A stretch of 32,425 nucleotides of DNA from JBNRMW01 sp050309795 (GCA_050309795.1 JBNRMW010000030.1:1-32425), one strand, 5' to 3'. Shown: positions 24,208 through 31,594, counted from the stretch's first letter. Made by a program: numbers and translations. The notes: generated by a model not told the origin, from the sequence alone.

Positions 24208-25650
24208 TTAAAAAATCCGGCGAACACCAATTAATGGTGTGGTCACTTTTCTAACTCCGAGCACCGAAATCGGCATTCTTGAGTTAAGGGCATGGACGGA
24301 TAGGCCATTACCGATATAGATCGCAGAGTGGGTGACATTGGAGCCATATCCATAAATCAAGATATCTCCCGGTTGCCAAGCGGACATGTTGCCAACACTG
24401 ACGGCTCTGCCAGAACGGGCTTGTGAACGAGCACTATGGGCTAGATACACCCCATACTGAGCATAGACATATTTGACAAGACCTGAGCAGTCAAAGGTAC
24501 TCGGACCAGAAGTTCCAAATACATAACGTTTTCCAACTTGCTTGCGTGCTAATGCAGCAACGCCTGCACCTTTACCAGAAACGTTTGTACTTGTACTGGT
24601 AACAACTTTCTCTTTGACAATGACCTCGATGGAACTTCTTGACGTGTTTCCATAGCGGTCCGTAGCACTAACTTTCACCGTTTGGGAACCTGCTTTTGAA
24701 GCATTGTAACCTTGGGTAACTTTTAGTTTAACTACTTTATCAATATTGTCTGTCACTGTAAAGTAATTTGATATGTTAATCTTTTGACCGTAGTTCACGG
24801 TAACTGAATTTTGCTTACGGGTAATCTTCGGTGCTTCATAGTCTGGTTGTAGTTTGACATTAACTACCATCGTCGCCGTAGCTTCGTTTCCAGCCTTGTC
24901 GGTTGCCGAGACTTTAACCGTATATTTACCTGGATTTCCAACGGAATAGCCCTTCACAAGCTTGACATCAACGTCGCCGTCAACATCATCTTGGGCACTG
25001 AAATATTTGAGTACATCGACTTTTTCATTCCATTCAACGGAAATCGATGATTTCGTACGGGTAATCACTGGAGCTTTTACGTCAACCACATTGACTTTTA
25101 AAGTTGCGGAGGTTGCGTTTCCAGAACTGTCAACTACTTCAAATTCAAGTTCTTGATTCCCTAATTGCTTACTGGAGAAATCTTTGAGAACATTGTATTC
25201 CGTAATAACCCCATCAATATTGTCAATCGCTTCAAAATGTTTGTTAACATTTAGAGCTGTTCCATAAGGAACATCAATAACGTCTGTATTTAGTTTCGTA
25301 ATTTCTGGTGGAGTTCCATCAATAACGTGAACAATAACGCGCCGTGTAACGCTTTTATTTCCTTTTTTAGCAACGAAAACGGCTTCCGTCGTCTTCAGCT
25401 CGGAGACATCAACGAATGGAGTTTCTAATTGATCCCATACGCCGCCAACGACTAAACTCATTGGGTCGAGTTGATCTCCTAATATAACAGATACTTCATG
25501 GCTCACTAATTCAAGTTCGGGTTCTTGTTCGCTGTCAGTTTCAACCGCAGCCACCTTAACTAAAGGTGTCCAAGCAACTGGTGCTGGCGTAAAGCCACCA
25601 ACCAATTGAGTCATAGCAAGTAATCCTAAAGTTAATTTAAATCTATTCAT
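24208..25650 (-). CDS. Secreted NlpC/P60 peptidoglycan endopeptidase with Ig-like repeats
   Basis: This 480-residue exported protein has a signal peptide (about 1-30), an N-terminal divergent module, then three DUF5011-type Ig-like repeats (each with a PxITR or PEITK opening and KVxATDxxGN ending, about 115-345) and a C-terminal NlpC/P60 domain (about 355-480). The catalytic residues are visible: Cys388 in FDCSGLV, His441 in THSAIYIG and His453 in VHALN. It should cut peptide stems in peptidoglycan at the cell surface. GAGG lies 10 nt before the ATG. The neighbouring 3D-domain protein shares the same front modules. The divergent lipoprotein gene lies 334 bp away. Confidence 0.92.
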   Translation of the reverse strand: MNRFKLTLGLLAMTQLVGGFTPAPVAWTPLVKVAAVETDSEQEPELELVSHEVSVILGDQLDPMSLVVGGVWDQLETPFVDVSELKTTEAVFVAKKGNKSVTRRVIVHVIDGTPPEITKLNTDVIDVPYGTALNVNKHFEAIDNIDGVITEYNVLKDFSSKQLGNQELEFEVVDSSGNATSATLKVNVVDVKAPVITRTKSSISVEWNEKVDVLKYFSAQDDVDGDVDVKLVKGYSVGNPGKYTVKVSATDKAGNEATATMVVNVKLQPDYEAPKITRKQNSVTVNYGQKINISNYFTVTDNIDKVVKLKVTQGYNASKAGSQTVKVSATDRYGNTSRSSIEVIVKEKVVTSTSTNVSGKGAGVAALARKQVGKRYVFGTSGPSTFDCSGLVKYVYAQYGVYLAHSARSQARSGRAVSVGNMSAWQPGDILIYGYGSNVTHSAIYIGNGLSVHALNSRMPISVLGVRKVTTPLIGVRRIF

Positions 25651-25725
25651 GTAACTATTACCTCTATTCTGTGAAGCATTTATTGGTATCTTGTCAGAAA
25701 ATACCTGCTCTTCGAATACGATGCA

Positions 25726-25754
25726 ATAATACTAATAAAGCCAAAATCAAGCAA
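25726..25754 (-). promoter_or_regulatory. Probable promoter of the NlpC/P60 gene
   Basis: Minus-strand TTGCTT (25754-25749), 17 bp, TATTAT (25731-25726). The leader of about 68 nt can fold with an outer GCAT/ATGC and an inner GGTAT/ATACC pairing. No ydaO-type c-di-AMP riboswitch is visible in it. Confidence 0.45.
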
Positions 25755-25765
25755 GAATAATTTTT

Positions 25766-25782
25766 TGTGAAAATTGTGTGAC
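25766..25782 (+). promoter_or_regulatory. Candidate direct-repeat operator, TGTGAA-N5-TGTGAC
   Basis: Two TGTGA units start exactly 11 bp apart (25766 and 25777), one helix turn, just upstream of the NlpC/P60 -35. The spacing is that of WalR-type sites (TGTWAH-N5-TGTWAH), though G replaces A/T. More TGTGA copies in the same orientation lie at 25670, 25861 and 25921. The binding protein is unknown. Confidence 0.3.
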
Positions 25783-25787
25783 TACAT

Positions 25788-25825
25788 GCCACATTTCAAA
25801 TACCCTAATAAACAGTGGCTTTTTT
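25788..25825 (+). other. Terminator-like hairpin in the 25651-25984 intergenic region
   Basis: GCCAC (25788-25792) could pair with GTGGC (25815-25819), followed by TTTTTTGTTATTTTTT. The stem is short and the loop long (22 nt). If real it would end a small plus-strand transcript. The same gap also holds the palindrome TTGTTAACAA (25844-25853). No gene is seen in the gap. Confidence 0.2.
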
Positions 25826-25921
25826 GTTATTTTTTAGTAAATTTTGTTAACAACCAATTATGTGATTTTACCCCAAATTCAACCTTTTTCATCCATTTAA
25901 TCCTCTCAAATCCAGCAAAAT

Positions 25922-25950
25922 GTGACTAAACAAAGGACCTGTGCTAATAT
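25922..25950 (+). promoter_or_regulatory. Promoter of the lipoprotein gene
   Basis: GTGACT (25922-25927), 17 bp, TAATAT (25945-25950) with a TGC extension. The leader is about 28 nt and carries AAAGGAG near the ATG. Confidence 0.45.
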
Positions 25951-25984
25951 GTAGCCCTACCAAAAGTCAACGAAAGGAGACCAC

Positions 25985-27247
25985 ATGAAAAAACACATAC
26001 TAACCTTATTAATCTTAGTATTTACCTTAACGAGTTGTAATTTATTCCAACCAAAAGAAAACACCAATTCCACCGCCACCTTCGATGAAGAAGCGGTAAC
26101 CTATAAATACAGTATTGCGGAAGATGAAAAAGAATACGTTCTATCCATCCCCGTCATTACCATAGATGATCAAGAAGAATTAGAATTTACAAACATCTAT
26201 AGCCTCAACCCTTTACAACAACCAGAGGGCAGCATTAGCTTAGTTTCTTCCAATCTCTATCAAAATGATGGCATTGCTTTAGAGGTCAAAGACTTACTCT
26301 ACGATATTGCGCGTTATGGTTATGGATTTTATCAACTGACCGCTCAAGGAGCTGAGAAGCTCGCCGATCTTGGCAATGCTCTCGATCTACAAGAAGAGGA
26401 CTTCACCTATTACCACGGGGATATATACCAACCCTTAAATCACGACGATCCTCAAGAAGTAAAATGGTATCTAGCTACCCAACTCTTAATTTGGGAGCAA
26501 CTACTAAATCCTGAAACTGAAGAAGCGTTTGACATTCAGTTCGAAATCGATGTTTCCAAAGAGAAAGCAGAAATCCAATATCTCTTAGATCACGCTAGCG
26601 ACTTAGAACCCGATTTTGGAGGAAGCATTCAAACCTTGAATGAAAAAGATATTGAGGAAGAAAAAGTCTTCAGCTTCACGGATTCAAATCAAACGCTTCA
26701 TAACTATCGCTTACATGTTGAGCCAGGAATCGATCTAATTTCAAATGAAGACTACACCCTCGAAACACGGATAACCAAAGAAGCAGAAAGTTTAGAAATT
26801 ACATTTGAACCCCTCTATGAATTACCGAATCAAGACAGCTATTATTTCTCAAGCGTCAAGAATTATGCATACTTTGCGATTGGTAATGACCGCATGGGCC
26901 AACGTCTGAAAAAATTAACCTTCAAACTATACAACCCAATAGCAAACATCAAGTTACATATCAACACCTCCGATGTGACCAACAATACCGTTCACCTCGC
27001 TGGAGCGAAGTACCAAATTTCTCAAGATATTGATTTCAAATACGCCACCGATTCTACGGAATCCACTACAACCGAGTTTGCTCGGTTTGAAAACCTCTCT
27101 CCTGGGAACTACTACTTAAGACAAGTTCAAGCGCCAGAAGGCTATGTACTCAATCATGAGGAACCACAACAAATAAATATTGAAGCCGGCATTTCTGAGA
27201 AAACGATTCCATTCATGGTCTCGCCAGAAATGACGCCAAGTGAATAA
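25985..27247 (+). CDS. Lipoprotein resembling a thioester/CnaB surface adhesin with cross-linking residues lost
   Basis: This 420-residue lipoprotein has a signal peptide ending LTSC (Cys18). Residues about 65-180 resemble a TQXA thioester domain: IYSLNPLQQPEG recalls the usual YCLxP start, and WYLATQLLIW (Thr165-Gln166) holds the Gln that normally bonds to the Cys. Here the Cys position is Ser73 (AGC) and Cys18 is the only cysteine in the protein, so no thioester can form. The C-terminal part (about 330-410) is a prealbumin/CnaB-like domain (LAGAKYQI, LSPGNYYLRQVQAPEGY) in which the usual catalytic Glu is Gln380. There is no LPXTG; the lipid holds it on the membrane. AAAGGAG precedes the ATG. 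Function unknown. Confidence 0.75.
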   Translation: MKKHILTLLILVFTLTSCNLFQPKENTNSTATFDEEAVTYKYSIAEDEKEYVLSIPVITIDDQEELEFTNIYSLNPLQQPEGSISLVSSNLYQNDGIALEVKDLLYDIARYGYGFYQLTAQGAEKLADLGNALDLQEEDFTYYHGDIYQPLNHDDPQEVKWYLATQLLIWEQLLNPETEEAFDIQFEIDVSKEKAEIQYLLDHASDLEPDFGGSIQTLNEKDIEEEKVFSFTDSNQTLHNYRLHVEPGIDLISNEDYTLETRITKEAESLEITFEPLYELPNQDSYYFSSVKNYAYFAIGNDRMGQRLKKLTFKLYNPIANIKLHINTSDVTNNTVHLAGAKYQISQDIDFKYATDSTESTTTEFARFENLSPGNYYLRQVQAPEGYVLNHEEPQQINIEAGISEKTIPFMVSPEMTPSE

Positions 27248-27264
27248 GGGCAAATCGCCCTTTT
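27246..27264 (+). terminator. Terminator of the lipoprotein gene
   Basis: AAGGGC (27246-27251) pairs with GCCCTT (27257-27262) across a 5-nt loop, followed by a T-rich stretch. It overlaps the stop codon region. Confidence 0.65.
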
Positions 27265-27267
27265 CAT

Positions 27268-27295
27268 TTGACTTTAATCCCCTGGATGGTATAAA
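27268..27295 (+). promoter_or_regulatory. Promoter of tRNA-Leu
   Basis: TTGACT (27268-27273), 16 bp, TATAAA (27290-27295) with a TGG extension. Transcription should begin about 5 nt before the tRNA. Confidence 0.75.
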
Positions 27296-27306
27296 ATACT
27301 AACACT

Positions 27307-27391
27307 GCACCAGTGGCGGAATAGGCAGACGCGTACGCTTGAGGGGCGTATGAAGCAATTCGTGTGGGTTCAAGTCCCACTTGGTGCACCA
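27307..27391 (+). tRNA. tRNA-Leu (anticodon GAG)
   Basis: The 85-nt gene begins GCACCAG and ends TTGGTGC-A-CCA, so the 7-bp acceptor stem (one G-T pair) and an encoded CCA are present. The anticodon loop TTGAGGG between TACGC and GCGTA gives GAG (27341-27343), reading CUC and CUU leucine codons. The long variable arm is as expected for a class II tRNA, and the T-loop TTCAAGT is normal. Confidence 0.97.
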
Positions 27392-27402
27392 AATAGCATT
27401 TT

Positions 27403-27425
27403 ACCCACTCAAGAGTGGGTTTTTA
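27403..27425 (+). terminator. Terminator of tRNA-Leu
   Basis: ACCCACT (27403-27409) and AGTGGGT (27414-27420) form a 7-bp stem with loop CAAG, followed by a T run. Confidence 0.85.
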
Positions 27426-27438
27426 TTTTATCCAAACC

Positions 27439-27467
27439 AAAAAAAAGGAGCTATCATCGCTCCTTTT
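27439..27467 (-). terminator. Terminator of the tyrosine phosphatase gene
   Basis: On the minus strand AAAAGGAGC (27467-27459) pairs with GCTCCTTTT (27451-27443), followed by further T residues to 27439. Confidence 0.85.
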
Positions 27468-27487
27468 GTAATTCAAAATTCCTTCAA

Positions 27488-28231
27488 TTAGCGAACAAAC
27501 TTCGCTCTTAATTGTTGACGTTTGAAGTCGGTGAGACCAAAAGCCTCTTCTAAATAGTCTTCCACTGTATCATACTGTTTTAAAATTTCTTCATATGCGG
27601 CATCTAGATATTCCTTATGAACACCAAAAAAAGCATGTACAAAAGCTTGTTGTTGCGGCGTGGGGTTTTCTAATTGATTCAGTCGACGCTCAATATTTGG
27701 CCGTGAAAGTTCATTAGTTAATAGATAATCTTCATAGATGTCTTCGTCGCTTGCTCCCAGGGCTTTTAATAAGAAAGCAGCGGCCAAGCCAGTGCGATCT
27801 TTACCCGCACTACAGTGGAAATAAACGGGTGTATCCGTTTCAAGAAGGATTTCAAAAAACCTCGTATATTCTAATTGGGAGTGTGGACTATTAATAATGT
27901 GGCGGTAGAGCTCTATCATCATATCTTTAGGGTCGGCTTCTTGTTGCCTAGCCATTAATTGGCTTGGATTGGCCTGACCTATTTGTTGATCGCCGATAAT
28001 ATTTAAATGATGAATCTCAAAGCCGTTTTTATGATTTGCTTGTCGTTCAATTTCGTGATTATCACGAAAGTCAATAACGGTTTTAATATGGAGTTCTTTT
28101 TGCAAAGTTTCAATGGTTTCTAAACTGAGTTGATGTAAAGGACCGCCACGATAGAAATAGTTGTCAATTATGGTTCCTTGTTCGGTTTTTATTCCACCAA
28201 TATTGCGGAAATTTAAAATTTTATGATGCAT
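27488..28231 (-). CDS. Tyrosine/dual-specificity protein phosphatase family
   Basis: This 247-residue protein carries the protein tyrosine phosphatase P-loop HCSAGKDRTG (nucleophile Cys140, Arg146), the N-terminal NFRNIGGIKTEQG and FYRGG signatures of the bacterial Y_phosphatase3 group, and TVIDFRDNHE where Asp57 may take part in catalysis. Relatives act on phosphotyrosine or phosphoinositide-like substrates; the substrate here is unknown. AAAGGAG lies 5 nt before the ATG. It has its own promoter and terminator, so it is not part of the FNR cluster upstream. Confidence 0.9.
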   Translation of the reverse strand: MHHKILNFRNIGGIKTEQGTIIDNYFYRGGPLHQLSLETIETLQKELHIKTVIDFRDNHEIERQANHKNGFEIHHLNIIGDQQIGQANPSQLMARQQEADPKDMMIELYRHIINSPHSQLEYTRFFEILLETDTPVYFHCSAGKDRTGLAAAFLLKALGASDEDIYEDYLLTNELSRPNIERRLNQLENPTPQQQAFVHAFFGVHKEYLDAAYEEILKQYDTVEDYLEEAFGLTDFKRQQLRAKFVR

Positions 28232-28258
28232 GACTTCTCCTTTATATATGTGGACTTT

Positions 28259-28287
28259 ATCTTACCGAACTTCACTCAAGATTGCAA
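28259..28287 (-). promoter_or_regulatory. Promoter of the tyrosine phosphatase gene
   Basis: Minus-strand TTGCAA (28287-28282), 17 bp, TAAGAT (28264-28259). Confidence 0.5.
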
Positions 28288-28299
28288 AGCATGTTCATT

Positions 28300-28337
28300 T
28301 AAAAAACCAATCACACATATATTTGAGCGATTGGTTT
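28300..28337 (-). terminator. Terminator of the FNR-like regulator gene
   Basis: On the minus strand AAACCAATC (28337-28329) pairs with GATTGGTTT (28312-28304) around a 16-nt loop, then a T run. Confidence 0.8.
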
Positions 28338-28349
28338 CTAAACTATATA

Positions 28350-29024
28350 TTATTCAATTTTTTGAAGTCCTTCAACATTTAAGACCATGATTTTCCGCTG
28401 ACCTACAAGATCAATCAAACCAAGATTTTTAAAATGGGTCAGTTGACGGCTGAGCGTCTCTTGACTCATACCCATATACGAAGCAAAGTCGCGCTTACTC
28501 ATTTGTAAATCAATTTCTTGATTCACATCAACGAGTTTCAACAATGCTTCGGCTAAACGACGTTCTACGGAATGGTGATTGATACCTTCGATAATAGTTT
28601 CAGCTTGGCCTAAGCGTTTACTTAATTCCTGAATAATTTTCAAGGCAATGGATGGATATTTCACCATCAATGTTTTTAATGTTTGTCCTTCAATGATGCA
28701 CATATTTGTCGCTTCAATGACTTCACAATAATCATCCGCTTCAGTTTGGTCAAATAATGAAAGTTCACCTAAAAAATCGCCAGGACCTAAAATTCGTAAG
28801 ACTTGTTCCTTACCACCATCCGTGATGCGGCTGACTTTGACTTTTCCGGTGTGAAGCACGAATAAACGTTGTCCTAAATCGCCGGCTTGATACACCATTT
28901 CACCTTTATCAAAAAACTTCGCATAGGTTATGGCGGCTATTTCCATCATTTCTGACGGGTTTAAACTATGAAAAATTGGTACCTGCTCAATACAGTTTTG
29001 ACCTTTACAATGCTGACAACTCAT
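28350..29024 (-). CDS. FNR-like transcription regulator (Crp/Fnr family)
   Basis: This 224-residue regulator has an N-terminal cysteine cluster (Cys3, Cys6, Cys11), a cyclic-nucleotide-binding-like beta-barrel (about 15-125) that holds Cys100 and Cys109, a dimerisation helix (about 123-150) and a winged HTH. The recognition helix reads MSQETLSRQL: Glu189, Ser192 and Arg193 match the E-x-x-S-R set by which FNR reads TTGAT half-sites. Three clustered cysteines plus one internal one are what E. coli FNR uses for its oxygen-sensing [4Fe-4S] cluster, so redox or metal sensing is plausible but not proven. It follows the HMA gene by 42 nt and is likely autoregulated through the box at 29347-29360. 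Confidence 0.88.
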   Translation of the reverse strand: MSCQHCKGQNCIEQVPIFHSLNPSEMMEIAAITYAKFFDKGEMVYQAGDLGQRLFVLHTGKVKVSRITDGGKEQVLRILGPGDFLGELSLFDQTEADDYCEVIEATNMCIIEGQTLKTLMVKYPSIALKIIQELSKRLGQAETIIEGINHHSVERRLAEALLKLVDVNQEIDLQMSKRDFASYMGMSQETLSRQLTHFKNLGLIDLVGQRKIMVLNVEGLQKIE

Positions 29025-29066
29025 CTTCTCACCTCACCGTCATTGTTATTTGTTTGGATTCCTGTT

Positions 29067-29294
29067 TTATCGAACGCTGGTTTTTAAAACTTGATAACCT
29101 AATTGATCGATGGCTTGTTCGACCTGTTCAATCTTGATTTTTTCTTCATCAAAATCAAACTTTACTTTACTTGAATTAAATAGGACTTTTAATGTTTCGC
29201 TGTCCACTCCGTCTAAACGGTTAACAGCTTTTTCTATTTTTTGTAAGCACGATGGACATGTTAGGGTTTCTAGTTGAATCGTTGCTTGTTTCAT
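29067..29294 (-). CDS. HMA-domain heavy-metal chaperone
   Basis: This 75-residue single HMA domain has the metal-binding motif LTCPSC (Cys near residues 13 and 16). The start at 29294 is chosen because AAAGGAGG lies 7 nt upstream; in-frame ATGs at 29300 and 29318 are too close to it or before it. The protein is distinct from CopZ at 4584. Because the ATPase upstream has no HMA domain of its own, this may act as its detached metal-delivery domain. It is the first gene after an FNR-like box and is co-transcribed with the FNR-like regulator. Confidence 0.85.
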   Translation of the reverse strand: MKQATIQLETLTCPSCLQKIEKAVNRLDGVDSETLKVLFNSSKVKFDFDEEKIKIEQVEQAIDQLGYQVLKTSVR

Positions 29295-29318
29295 ATTCAT
29301 TCCTCCTTTTACAATCAT

Positions 29319-29360
29319 AGCATACCAAACTTTTAGCTCGGATGAATTGACCTAGGTCAA
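29319..29360 (-). promoter_or_regulatory. FNR-like box and promoter of the HMA-fnr transcript
   Basis: The perfect palindrome TTGACCTAGGTCAA (29347-29360) is an FNR-type site. An extended -10 TGGTATGCT ends at 29319 on the minus strand and predicts a start near 29312, which puts the box centre at -41.5, the position of class II FNR-activated promoters. There is no -35, also as in that class. The box includes the stop codon of the metal ATPase. Confidence 0.7.
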
Positions 29361-31210
29361 TTTTTGAATCGATAACGTAATAATCGCATTCCATTTAAAA
29401 TAACGACTAAGATACTTCCTTCGTGAACCAACATTCCAATGGACATGTTCATCCAATCGCTAAAGAAGACGCTCGCTAATAAAATCAGAACCACCCCCAC
29501 CGCAATGACGATATTTTGGTGCATATTTTTTGTGATGCTTTTGACCAAACCCAACGCATGGGGCAATTTGTTGAAGTCTGAATTCATTAAGACGACATCC
29601 GATGTTTCGATTGCCACATCGGTCCCACTTCCCATAGCGATCCCAATATCCGCTACCGCTAAGGATGGGGAATCGTTAATGCCATCACCGACAAATGCCA
29701 CAATCTTGCCTTGTTGTTGAAGTTCTTTAATATAGTTCGCCTTGTCTTCTGGTAACAGATGTCCATGTGCATGAGTTAGACCCAATTCCTGAGCCACAAG
29801 ATCAACCGTTGCTTGATTATCTCCGGAAAGTACGACTAAGTTTTGAACACCTAATTGCTTTAATTCGTCTAGATTTTGTTTAATCTTTGGTCGTATCTGG
29901 TCTTTAATTCCAAAGAGTTCTTTTATCTCGCCATCTACAGCAACTAAGACTAAAGAGTTTCCCGCTGCTTCCAAGCTTTGGATATCGCGGATAACCGCCG
30001 AATTTAAATTGATTTGTTCCTGAGCCATCAAGGCACGATTACCAATTAATATTTCTTTGTTTTCTACGATGGCTTTGATCCCTCCCCCTTGAATGACTTC
30101 CGTCTGATTAACAGGTAACAAGGCTGTTTCACCAAGGTACTCAACCAGAGCTTTGGCGAGCGGATGATCGGATTGTTTCTCAACACTAGAGACTATGGAT
30201 AAAATCTCATTGGATGCTTCGCCATAGGATATATGATCCCCAACTTTGGGGTTTCCAATGGTTAAAGTTCCCGTCTTATCAAAGATCATATAGTCTAGTT
30301 GGCTAAAATCACTAATCACTTCACTTCCTTTTAATAAAACCCCGTGGCGTGCACCATTACCAATCCCAGCAACATGAGAAACAGGTACTCCAATGACCAA
30401 CGCACCAGGACAGCCGAGAACTAATATCGTGATCGCTAATTCAATATCTTTAAAGACTATCCAAACAAGGATGGATAAAACTAAGACGGCTGGGGTATAG
30501 TATTTTGAAAAACGATCAATGAAGCGTTCGGCTTCTGATTTTGAATCTTGAGCTTCTTCAACTAATTCGATGATTTTTCCAAAAGTAGTGTCTTCTCCTA
30601 CTTTCTGGGCTTCAATTTCTAAGGTACCGTTTTCTAAGATGGTTCCAGCAAAAACCACGGAATCCTTTTCTTTGGAGACGACCACCGATTCTCCAGTGAT
30701 GCTGGCTTCATTAATATAACCCGAACCCGAAAGGACTTTGCCATCTACTGGGACCTTGGCCCCGGTCCGAACTTGAAGAACGTCTCCAACGTCGACGTCG
30801 TCGATTTCTACTTCTTCAAACTCGCCATTGGCCATCCGTTTATAGGCACTTTCCGGGGCCATATCGACTAATTGTTTAATGGCTTCTCGCGTTTTATTCA
30901 GCGTGCGTAGTTCTAAATACGCTCCAAATAGAAAGAGAAAAGTCACAATCGCCGATTCTTCGAAGTTTTGAATCAGAAAAGCCCCAATCACCGCAATGGT
31001 TACTAAAACATCGATGCTGACCACGCCAACTTTTAAAGCCTGATAAGCTTGGATTGCGATTGGAGCGACACCAATAATTGACGCCACAATTAAACTCATC
31101 GTGGCAATTACTGGTTGTTGAAACAACAAATGCGCGCTAAACGCAAGGATTAATAACAATCCACTCATCATTGTTATGGATTTCTTTTGGTTTAAAATAA
31201 ATCTTTGCAT
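29357..31210 (-). CDS. P1B-type heavy-metal-transporting ATPase (CPG motif)
   Basis: This 617-residue pump lacks N-terminal HMA domains. It has membrane segments at both ends, actuator ITGES, a transmembrane CPG motif (LGCPGALVIGVPVS, near residue 266) instead of CPC, an intact DKTGTLT near residue 310, SDHPLA, LSGDNQAT and VGDGINDSPSL. CPC is typical of Cu and Cd/Zn pumps, so the metal here is uncertain; iron, zinc or cobalt are all possible. The gene lies 8 nt after the small protein at 31219, so both come from the FNR-like promoter at 31529-31570. The adjacent HMA protein could feed it. Confidence 0.9.
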   Translation of the reverse strand: MQRFILNQKKSITMMSGLLLILAFSAHLLFQQPVIATMSLIVASIIGVAPIAIQAYQALKVGVVSIDVLVTIAVIGAFLIQNFEESAIVTFLFLFGAYLELRTLNKTREAIKQLVDMAPESAYKRMANGEFEEVEIDDVDVGDVLQVRTGAKVPVDGKVLSGSGYINEASITGESVVVSKEKDSVVFAGTILENGTLEIEAQKVGEDTTFGKIIELVEEAQDSKSEAERFIDRFSKYYTPAVLVLSILVWIVFKDIELAITILVLGCPGALVIGVPVSHVAGIGNGARHGVLLKGSEVISDFSQLDYMIFDKTGTLTIGNPKVGDHISYGEASNEILSIVSSVEKQSDHPLAKALVEYLGETALLPVNQTEVIQGGGIKAIVENKEILIGNRALMAQEQINLNSAVIRDIQSLEAAGNSLVLVAVDGEIKELFGIKDQIRPKIKQNLDELKQLGVQNLVVLSGDNQATVDLVAQELGLTHAHGHLLPEDKANYIKELQQQGKIVAFVGDGINDSPSLAVADIGIAMGSGTDVAIETSDVVLMNSDFNKLPHALGLVKSITKNMHQNIVIAVGVVLILLASVFFSDWMNMSIGMLVHEGSILVVILNGMRLLRYRFKN

Positions 31211-31218
31211 AAAGAGTC

Positions 31219-31497
31219 CTAGCGGTTTTCATCGAGCTGTTGGAGCATGTGATAGACGGCTTCATAACTCTCACAGACATCACTTGGCACAGTGTAGTTA
31301 TCAGTGACTTCACGTAGTTTATTAAAGTGTATATCTAAATCCCCGTCTGGTTGTTGTTCTAGTTTTTTTGTCATTACAATAAACTCGTTTTGAACATCGT
31401 AAAATTCTGGATGACTTGGTCCGTGGACCCGTGCCACGATCGGAACATAGAGTTGTAGTTGTTGTAGTATTTCTTCTTTATTTACGGTTTTATTCAT
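31219..31497 (-). CDS. Small conserved protein, possibly related to RIC-type Fe-S repair proteins
   Basis: This 92-residue soluble, mostly helical protein has a His/Glu patch (VHGPSHPEF: His25, His29, Glu31) and a conserved-looking C-terminal part (TDNYTVPSDVCESYEAV, Cys75). I associate this pattern with short streptococcal-type proteins named after the di-iron RIC/ScdA repair family, but this is from memory and it is much shorter than true RIC. Metal binding is plausible. GAGG lies 10 nt before the ATG. It is the first gene behind the upstream FNR-like promoter and precedes the metal ATPase by 8 nt. Confidence 0.7.
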   Translation of the reverse strand: MNKTVNKEEILQQLQLYVPIVARVHGPSHPEFYDVQNEFIVMTKKLEQQPDGDLDIHFNKLREVTDNYTVPSDVCESYEAVYHMLQQLDENR

Positions 31498-31528
31498 CTT
31501 TGTTTGACCTCTTTTCTTGTATATGGAT

Positions 31529-31570
31529 AGTGTAACGAAAAAAAACCTTCCATAAATTGACCTAAATCAA
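31529..31570 (-). promoter_or_regulatory. FNR-like box and promoter of the metal-ATPase transcript
   Basis: TTGACCTAAATCAA (31557-31570, plus strand; TTGATTTAGGTCAA on minus) is an FNR-type site. TACACT (31534-31529 on the minus strand) as the -10 gives a start near 31522, placing the box centre at -41.5. No -35 is present. Same geometry as the box at 29347. Confidence 0.7.
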
Positions 31571-31594
31571 ATTTTGAACGTTTTTTAATAAAAT

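Noticed and set aside
25777..25793. CRP-type site TGTGA-N7-CCACA upstream of the lipoprotein
   Set aside because: Spacing is one base too long and the right half differs from TCACA; the only Crp/Fnr protein here has FNR-type, not CRP-type, recognition residues.
25651..25984. A c-di-AMP (ydaO/yuaA) riboswitch before the NlpC/P60 gene, which would link to cdaA in this window
   Set aside because: The conserved ydaO sequence blocks are not present on either strand; only a short imperfect leader hairpin is seen.
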